Assembly (NCBI GenBank): GCA_023256355.1
Contig: JAGDXJ010000060.1
Location: 1-34,991, forward strand
Length of the DNA stretch: 34,991 nt
Direction: 5' to 3'
Source of the DNA: Nitrososphaerales archaeon
GTDB taxonomy: Archaea > Thermoproteota > Nitrososphaeria > Conexivisphaerales > UBA164
In this document: one piece after another, positions 29,052-34,991 of the stretch
How positions within the stretch are numbered: the stretch's first letter is position 1
Layout of the letters: each line of letters begins with the position of its first letter
Notes under the pieces: generated by a model
The model's input: the letters and a program-made list of their open reading frames with translations, nothing else
Database searches by the model: none
What the model was told of the DNA's origin: nothing
Translations under genes and position numbers: made by a program

Positions 29052-30050
29052 TTGGATCAAAAAATAATTCATAATGGTAATTTGAAAAGTCCTTTAAATA
29101 TAGAAAGTCTAAAAATTTCATTTAATTTAATCGGTTATAGAAATGACCTATTTACGAGCGATAACCCAGAAGATATCATTGAATTCTATAATACTTTTAA
29201 GAGCAAAGAAAGCCTGATAAAATGGATGAAAGAAAGACCCAAAGGAGTTACGTACATTAATGAAGTTGATGGAAGAAAAGACATTATAGTAGTTATACCT
29301 ACAGCAAACGTTAATGGAAAATATGCCAAAGCCTGTCGGGACGAGATATTTAAAGGATTACATATTATATTTGTCGAAAGTGGAGAAGTAAAAGACCCTT
29401 ATTTTAATGTTGCTCATGCAAGCAATGTTGGCTTTAAAAAAGCGTTGGAATATGATCCAAAGTGGATAATATTCTCTAACGATGATATGTATAAGATCGA
29501 TGATGTATCTGTGTTAATTGAAGAATTAAATAAAATAAATCCGGCAACCGTAGATGTTGTATTTGCAGATAGTTATCCTTGTTTTCATCATAGTTATGAA
29601 AGAGTGTTGGGAACAAAGAGATCCATTTATGATTTCGCGTCTTCTTTTTACCATTTATTTTTAAACAAACAAAATAAACCTAAAACGGTATATAAAATGA
29701 AAAAAATTAATAAAACATTTAACACTAAATTGTTAATAAGAAACCGTTATAGCAAAATAGTATTTAAAAAAGCCCGTAAATTTATTGAGATCGGGGATTT
29801 TGCAATTTTTAGTGGGATCTGGGTGCGTAACATGAAAGGAAATATTTTCGATGAAACTTACATTAATGCGCATGATGATTTAGATCTATCATATGTTTTA
29901 TCCAAATCTAACAAAGATTATTACAAAATTATAAAATATCAAATCGGATCGTTTTCAGGCACTTCTTTAGGCCTTGGTATTACAAGAGATCTCAGGAGAA
30001 TAGCGGCAGATGTTTATTTAGAGTCTAAGTTCTTAGGTGATTTTGCATAG
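29052..30050 (+). CDS. glycosyltransferase family 2-like protein
   Basis: DIIVVIPTANVNGKYAKACRDEIFKGLHIIFVESG, VAHASNVGFKKALEYDPKWIIFSNDDMYKIDD; TTG start. Confidence 0.7.
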   Translation: MDQKIIHNGNLKSPLNIESLKISFNLIGYRNDLFTSDNPEDIIEFYNTFKSKESLIKWMKERPKGVTYINEVDGRKDIIVVIPTANVNGKYAKACRDEIFKGLHIIFVESGEVKDPYFNVAHASNVGFKKALEYDPKWIIFSNDDMYKIDDVSVLIEELNKINPATVDVVFADSYPCFHHSYERVLGTKRSIYDFASSFYHLFLNKQNKPKTVYKMKKINKTFNTKLLIRNRYSKIVFKKARKFIEIGDFAIFSGIWVRNMKGNIFDETYINAHDDLDLSYVLSKSNKDYYKIIKYQIGSFSGTSLGLGITRDLRRIAADVYLESKFLGDFA

Positions 30051-30108
30051 TATATATTTTTTAGGAAATATAAGCTTCGCTAAAGTGGAAAATAGAGGAT
30101 AAAAGAGA

Positions 30109-30239
30109 GTTCCAAAAACAGTGCTATACACAAGCAAAGCCCTTTCCTTTGGCTGGAAACCCACTCTTAATTCGGCTGAAGCAGTAAGGAAATCAGCGAG
30201 AGAAATAATAAAAAGAATAAAAAATCTTTCTCGTTTTTG
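30109..30239 (+). pseudogene. 3' tail fragment of the epimerase gene (duplicated from 27368-27498)
   Basis: Near-identical to the 3' end of 26504-27499, with two substitutions near the junction. Confidence 0.9.
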
Positions 30240-30852
30240 AACATGACTTAAATCAGTATAAATTTTAAAAAGCTTATATGCAAAGCTTGATTTTTTTAAA
30301 ATGTTGATGGATAAAGATAAAAAACTCACGGTTAATGGTCAGGGAACAATCAAAAAATACTTATTTGATGATATAAGGCTCGTACGAGACGGTAAGAAAA
30401 AAATTCTGAAAGTTTCTGAACCATTTAAGAGCGTACCGCCTTCAATCAAGATAGCAACGATTCCGACAAAACGGGTTAATGAAGTTGTGAAGTTTTATAA
30501 AGGGAAGCTCAATGAAGTGATCCTTGCAGATGAAGATAACCCAGTAAGCTTAGGTGGAGGTTTCGTCCAGATCGATGGTCAGGACGTGCTTTTTGTAAAA
30601 AGAGATCTTAACGCCATCAGAAAGCCGGGGCTTCTTGACATTTCTGCGGGGCTTTTCGATGAAATCTTCAGAAATCCTGTAGAGATGATGGTGTCAGAGA
30701 CTGCAGAAATAGTTAGACGTCAAGGCGAAGATTTTATTCTACCAGTTCCAGAAGAAAATGCAATAAAAAGCGACTACATAGAAACTTTAAAGAAAGAGTT
30801 TAAAAAATCTCTAGATTCTTTAAAAGTTTCTGGCAGAGTCAGAGAGGTTAAA
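30109..30852 (+). repeat. 744 bp direct repeat, copy 2 (partner 27368-28111)
   Basis: See copy 1; includes the 5'-truncated epimerase tail 30109-30239. Confidence 0.95.
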
Positions 30853-31251
30853 GCGAACGTACTTCAAGACGAAAGCTATACTGTTCTTGAATACGATGGC
30901 GAAGAAAGCATAGGCGTGATCGTTTCCCTTGAGCCGGACAGCGGTAGTGTTGAAATAATCGGCGTGCTAAAGGTTGATCTCACATCAGCTGAATATTCCG
31001 ACGGAGAATACAGATCGGCTGCAGAAGGCCTTTTGCCGCTTAACAGGGAAATTCACCAGGTCAACCTAAACAGCCTCGTGGACAGGGTCTGGAGGGGTTT
31101 TAAACAGATAAGCGCAACTGACTTCATCGAGGTCATAAGAAAAATAAAAAAAGAAGGACAGAAAGTTGCGTTTACGAGCAAGGTTGCAAACGCCCTTATG
31201 GCTGAACCGCTTTACAGGTATCCCATACGTAAAGCTCTGGAAGTGAAATAG
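30301..31251 (+). CDS. hypothetical protein with a degenerate Nudix-like domain
   Basis: GGGFVQIDGQDVLFVKRDLNAIRKPGLLDISAGLFDEIFRNPVEMMVSETAEIVRRQG resembles a Nudix core with an altered Nudix box; C-terminal extension. Confidence 0.5.
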   Translation: MLMDKDKKLTVNGQGTIKKYLFDDIRLVRDGKKKILKVSEPFKSVPPSIKIATIPTKRVNEVVKFYKGKLNEVILADEDNPVSLGGGFVQIDGQDVLFVKRDLNAIRKPGLLDISAGLFDEIFRNPVEMMVSETAEIVRRQGEDFILPVPEENAIKSDYIETLKKEFKKSLDSLKVSGRVREVKANVLQDESYTVLEYDGEESIGVIVSLEPDSGSVEIIGVLKVDLTSAEYSDGEYRSAAEGLLPLNREIHQVNLNSLVDRVWRGFKQISATDFIEVIRKIKKEGQKVAFTSKVANALMAEPLYRYPIRKALEVK

Positions 31252-31254
31252 CAA

Positions 31255-32664
31255 ATGGATCAGTACACTCCTCTTAAAGATTCAAAGGACATATTCTATT
31301 TTACGGGCATGGCAAGCGACAAGAAGAAGTTCAACAGCGTTCTCAAGGCAACCTTTGCTTCTCCTTCTGTACATAAAGCGGTAAACAACGTCTACAGGGC
31401 TATGAAAGGAGAGGGCCTAGCTTCTGACGGATGTACAGAGCTCAGCAGGTATGTGGACTTTCTTACTGAGGAACTAAAATGGCACATGCTCATTTCTCAT
31501 CTTTCTGACCTTCACCCAGCTTTCATGTTAAGGGAGCTGAAAGGCAAGCCGGTGAGCATAACGTATGCTGACATGCCTTACTTTGACACTAAATACATAA
31601 CAACGGCTTCATTAACCTTACCCAACTCACAGGAAGAACATGATCTCGAGCTCGTGCTGAAGGAAGCTGTCAGAAACATGAAAGAAAAAGAAAGTTCCGT
31701 TGCCTTGGAATGGATGGAAAATGAAGAGCAGCCTGAAAGGGGGATATGGCCTTACTACGGGATATCTCTGTTCAGCGCTGTTCTTTACCAGCTCTGGTAC
31801 GAGCTTTACAACGCTGAAACCGGAAAGCTCAGAGTTTACACTGGCAACAACGTTAAATCTCAGGAATTTTTTGAACAGGAAACGAATAATGAAACTTTTG
31901 CAAAACTGCTTGTCATGGCTTCAGGCAGCCCAGATTACATTGAGCTAACTGACGATGAGAAGAGCGCTGACGTCTTAGTAAGCGTTGGCATTGATGGAGA
32001 AAAGCCCCAGGAACAGAGCGGGAAATCGATGACGGTGCCTGTCCTGAGGCATTTTTCTATACCGACCAAGGCATTGAGGGACAGAATCCTCATGAAAGAT
32101 GGGCCTGTAGGTGTATTTGCCGTGGGCGGGCTCGAGCATAACATTTCAATGCTTTACTTTTACATAAAGGAAAGGTGGTTGGGAAACGAAGATGTCAGAA
32201 TATACAACAACTTTTTCGACCTCCGGAAGGCGCTTTCGGCCAGGTTAATATCGGCCAGCGGCGAGAGGTTCAGGGTGGCGGGAAACCTGGTCGAGATGCC
32301 GATAGTCCTAGCTCACTCAGGCTTCATCCCGAGGCACAGGTCTTTTTTCGGAATACTGTACAATTTTTTCAACGCGGACGGCAAGGAAATAAGGATGGTT
32401 CACGTTATAGGACTATCCGCCTTCCTTTCAAAGCTCGGCGCGCAGCTCTACCTTTTAGATGAGTTCAAAAAATCCTTCAAAGGAAAATATCTGCTGAACA
32501 GCCTCGTACAAAACTATGCTTGGAAGGTCTTTAAAGTGGGAAACGATGATAAAGAATTTGAGGAGATTTTATCGAAGTGGGACAGAGAGGATCTTTTCAA
32601 CGACTATGATAGGTCTCAGGAAGCGCTTAAAGAAGTAGACAGATCTGTTATCGAGGTGAAATGA
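31255..32664 (+). CDS. 469 aa protein of unknown function
   Basis: Long intact ORF; its stop overlaps the next ATG (ATGA); no family recognised. Confidence 0.75.
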   Translation: MDQYTPLKDSKDIFYFTGMASDKKKFNSVLKATFASPSVHKAVNNVYRAMKGEGLASDGCTELSRYVDFLTEELKWHMLISHLSDLHPAFMLRELKGKPVSITYADMPYFDTKYITTASLTLPNSQEEHDLELVLKEAVRNMKEKESSVALEWMENEEQPERGIWPYYGISLFSAVLYQLWYELYNAETGKLRVYTGNNVKSQEFFEQETNNETFAKLLVMASGSPDYIELTDDEKSADVLVSVGIDGEKPQEQSGKSMTVPVLRHFSIPTKALRDRILMKDGPVGVFAVGGLEHNISMLYFYIKERWLGNEDVRIYNNFFDLRKALSARLISASGERFRVAGNLVEMPIVLAHSGFIPRHRSFFGILYNFFNADGKEIRMVHVIGLSAFLSKLGAQLYLLDEFKKSFKGKYLLNSLVQNYAWKVFKVGNDDKEFEEILSKWDREDLFNDYDRSQEALKEVDRSVIEVK

Positions 32665-33227
32665 GCTTGCAGATTTCTATTGAGGTCTATTCTGTTGTTG
32701 CTGAAATTTTAATAACTTTGCCGCTGATCATTTTAATGTTCAAAGAGATAGAGAGCTTGATTGAAAAGGTAAAAGGGTACATAAACGCTATGAACGCCCT
32801 TAGCGAAGATGTTGCTGCTCTAGACAATGAAGCCATAGATCATCTGTACACAATGATCGAAGATCTGAAAATTGGACGTTCAGTTAAAAACGTCGAAAGA
32901 CCAAAGATCGTAAGAAATAGAGAAATAGAAAACGCAAAAAGGAAGTTCGGCTCAAAGATAGATGAAGAGCTCAAAAAAGAAGTTGAGCTTAAAATAACTG
33001 CAAAGAAATACGCCAAACAAGTGCTCATATTTCCAGTTCTGGTTGTGTCTCTTTCGATGATCTTTTACATAGAAGGGTTAACTCTTCCTTTTGTTTTGCC
33101 ATTAACTATAATATCCACGTTGCTGTATCTTCACCTCATACTCCACTTTGAACTTCGCAAAGAAATTACAGAACTAATTGAACGCGCAAAAGAAATTGTA
33201 TACCCAAAATCTCAAAATTTGGGATAG
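32661..33227 (+). CDS. membrane protein of unknown function (N-terminal TM, charged helix, two C-terminal TM segments)
   Basis: VVAEILITLPLIILMF; KYAKQVLIFPVLVVSLSMIFYIEGLTLPFVLPLTIISTLLYLHLIL. Confidence 0.75.
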   Translation: MSLQISIEVYSVVAEILITLPLIILMFKEIESLIEKVKGYINAMNALSEDVAALDNEAIDHLYTMIEDLKIGRSVKNVERPKIVRNREIENAKRKFGSKIDEELKKEVELKITAKKYAKQVLIFPVLVVSLSMIFYIEGLTLPFVLPLTIISTLLYLHLILHFELRKEITELIERAKEIVYPKSQNLG

Positions 33228-33421
33228 CTTGCAACCAATAGCTGACTAATGCCGGCCTTTTATTCTTAAAATTGCTTTTAATTAATAATGAATTGCGGGC
33301 CATTCTCCAGCCATTAGATCCTTTGTGCGCATAATTTATTGCAGAAACGTGCTTTAAAATCAAAACACCATTTATGAATAAATCTTCAAAGAATATACAA
33401 TAGATTCATTTACAGAGAATT

Positions 33422-33474
33422 TATATCGATTTACCGATATACTTATAAATTGCTTTTACCAATCCTATATCGGT
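33422..33474 (+). promoter_or_regulatory. promoter with TATA box (CTTATAAAT 33442-33450) flanked by operator-like inverted repeats
   Basis: TATATCG 33422-33428 / CGATATA 33435-33441 perfect inverted repeat; ACCGATATA 33433-33441 and TATATCGGT 33466-33474 inverted around the TATA box. Confidence 0.65.
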
Positions 33475-33482
33475 GATCAGAT

Positions 33483-33815
33483 ATGATGAGAGGTAGAAGG
33501 AGAGGTTTCGGGATGGGATGCATGGGACCTTATGGGTACGGCGGTTACGGATCATGGGGACCAGGACCTTATGCTTTTGGGCTTAACCCTTGGGGCTTCC
33601 CCAGAAGGTCTGGCTGGATAGTGTTCAGCGCTCTGGCTTCAGGCCCAAAGACCGAACAGGAGATCAAGGATTATATGGCAAAGCTTACAGGACTGCAGAT
33701 CACTTACAGCCTTCAGCCATTCTTAGATTACCTTGCAAGCACTGGAGCAATCAAGAAGCGCGAAGACGGGAAGTATGAGCTTGGCTCTTATCCCTACTGG
33801 TACCCCCCTGTCTAA
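33483..33815 (+). CDS. Gly/Tyr-rich N-terminus + winged-helix (PadR-like) putative regulator
   Basis: SGWIVFSALASGPKTEQEIKDYMAKLTGLQITYSLQPFLDYLASTGAIKKREDGKYEL wHTH pattern after an MGCMGPYGYGGYGSWGPGPYAFG low-complexity N-term. Confidence 0.65.
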   Translation: MMRGRRRGFGMGCMGPYGYGGYGSWGPGPYAFGLNPWGFPRRSGWIVFSALASGPKTEQEIKDYMAKLTGLQITYSLQPFLDYLASTGAIKKREDGKYELGSYPYWYPPV

Positions 33816-33936
33816 GATTTTTAATTTTTTTATATAATCAATTCTTTATTTTTGTTATAGGCTCAGAATTTAGCTTTACTTTGTATAAAAATCGCAAATA
33901 AAAGCTTAAATCGTAAACTTTGGTATATATTGTAAA

Positions 33937-34740
33937 TTGGAAGCTGTAAAAAAGGATAACCTTAGCCTTGAAGCAAAGGAAAAGATAGGCATTACGGTCA
34001 TAAAGGACGCCATTAAGAGGTTCAGCCGAGGGGCCATAGTGTGGAGCGCAGGGAAAGATAGCACTGTAGCTCTGCATCTTTTGAAAAGAACAGTAGAAGA
34101 AGAAGGGCTAGATATGCTGCCAGCAATATTCGTTGACCACGGGGACCACTTTCCCGAAACGCTAAAAATGCTGGATGAAGTGAGCAGGTCGTGGAACTTC
34201 AGGGTAATACCTGCAAGGAACGACGATGCGCTGAGCCATGTAAAGGACGGGAAGATCTATGTATCCGAGCTTAACGAGAGAAACAGAAGAGAAGTAGAAA
34301 AAATAGGGTTTAAGGGCGACAGTTTCGAATATTCGCTTGAAACAGATGTAGGAAACCACATACTCAAGACTGTCCCTTTGCTTACGACAGTTGAAAAGTA
34401 CAGGCTTGAGTATCTGATCATAGGTATAAGGTGGGACGAAAACCCTGCAAGAGCTGTTGAAGTGTTCATAAGCAAGAGGGAAAACCCTGATCACTACCGT
34501 GTGCATCCTATACTTCCTTTTACTGAAAGGGACATATGGAGCTACATATTCAAGTACAACCTGCCGATACACCCAAAGTACAGAGAAGGATACAGGTCAA
34601 TAGACGGAATAAAGGACACAAAGAAGTTCTCTGACAAGCCTGCATGGGAACAGGACCTTGAGAACACAAAAGAAAGGATGGGAAGGTCTCAGGACAAAGA
34701 AAACATGATGGAAAGGCTCAGAAAGCTAGGGTACATGTGA
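33937..34740 (+). CDS. PAPS reductase / ATP-PPase (adenine nucleotide alpha hydrolase) family protein
   Basis: IVWSAGKDSTVALHLLKR PP-loop; AIFVDHGDHFPETLKMLDEV; IIGIRWDENPAR; VHPILPFTERDIWSYI; TTG start. Confidence 0.85.
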   Translation: MEAVKKDNLSLEAKEKIGITVIKDAIKRFSRGAIVWSAGKDSTVALHLLKRTVEEEGLDMLPAIFVDHGDHFPETLKMLDEVSRSWNFRVIPARNDDALSHVKDGKIYVSELNERNRREVEKIGFKGDSFEYSLETDVGNHILKTVPLLTTVEKYRLEYLIIGIRWDENPARAVEVFISKRENPDHYRVHPILPFTERDIWSYIFKYNLPIHPKYREGYRSIDGIKDTKKFSDKPAWEQDLENTKERMGRSQDKENMMERLRKLGYM

Positions 34741-34777
34741 ATATTTCTTTATTTAACGCCTGCAAATTAAACTGAAT

Positions 34778-34802
34778 AACAAAATTTTATTAAAATTTTG
34801 TT
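34778..34802. terminator. palindrome between convergent genes (AACAAAATTTTA-T-TAAAATTTTGTT)
   Basis: Perfect 12 bp inverted repeat in a convergent intergenic region; a second one (AAGCAT/ATGCTT) lies nearby. Confidence 0.35.
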
Positions 34803-34848
34803 ATAAGTGCTTTAAGCATAAAAATGCTTGCAGGTTCGCTTCTTGGTT

Positions 34849-34991
34849 TCAGGTTTTGACTTTATCCCTGCCTCTTAAGAATAAGGTTATTCCGGATATT
34901 GCCGCTATCACAACTATCGCTATCAATCCTATGCTTAGATAGTTGTATGTATAATTCACTGTAAGGTATTCATTAACTGTATACCCTGTTG
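34849..34991 (-). CDS. partial CDS (3' end): protein ending in a C-terminal TM anchor
   Basis: Minus-strand read ...TGYTVNEYLTVNYTYNYLSIGLIAIVVIAAISGITLFLRGRDKVKT*; typical surface-protein membrane anchor; continues off the window. Confidence 0.6.
   Translation of the reverse strand, partial: TGYTVNEYLTVNYTYNYLSIGLIAIVVIAAISGITLFLRGRDKVKT

Overview
The window looks archaeal: TATA-box/leaderless promoter spacing, split transketolase, two-subunit 2-oxoacid:ferredoxin oxidoreductase, and a tRNA without encoded CCA. No database search was possible, so product names come from motif recognition. (1) 1-2150 is a GC-richer, gene-poor accessory segment. It holds two ~190 bp MITE-like palindromic units in inverted orientation around an AT-rich core, an ORF resembling the C-terminal wHTH of D5-type primases, and a possible tRNA 3' remnant beside an intact tRNA with anticodon CAT. 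(2) 2350-9194 holds two UbiA-superfamily genes (one fused to an FMN split-barrel domain), a Cys-rich/Zn-finger protein coupled to a 2-oxoacid:ferredoxin oxidoreductase, and a dihydrolipoamide dehydrogenase-like flavoprotein. (3) 10529-17530 (minus) is a nine-gene, fully overlapping operon. It joins sedoheptulose-7-P supply (Rpe, transaldolase, split transketolase) to nucleotide-heptose synthesis (GmhA, HddA, GmhB, HddC) and includes a second, HldE/RfaE-like PfkB kinase. (4) 17677-31000 is a glycosyltransferase/surface-glycan island with an IS1634/IS4-type insertion sequence, transposase and glycosyltransferase remnants, and a 744 bp near-identical direct repeat whose truncated ends match a single-crossover (Campbell-type) integration. 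(5) 30301-33227 is a compact three-gene cassette of unrecognised proteins (degenerate Nudix-like, 469 aa unknown, membrane protein). After it come a Gly-rich wHTH gene with an operator-like promoter and a PAPS-reductase-family gene. The best candidates for undescribed biology are the heptose operon, the inverted MITE/origin-like structure, the Campbell-like duplication and the three-gene cassette.
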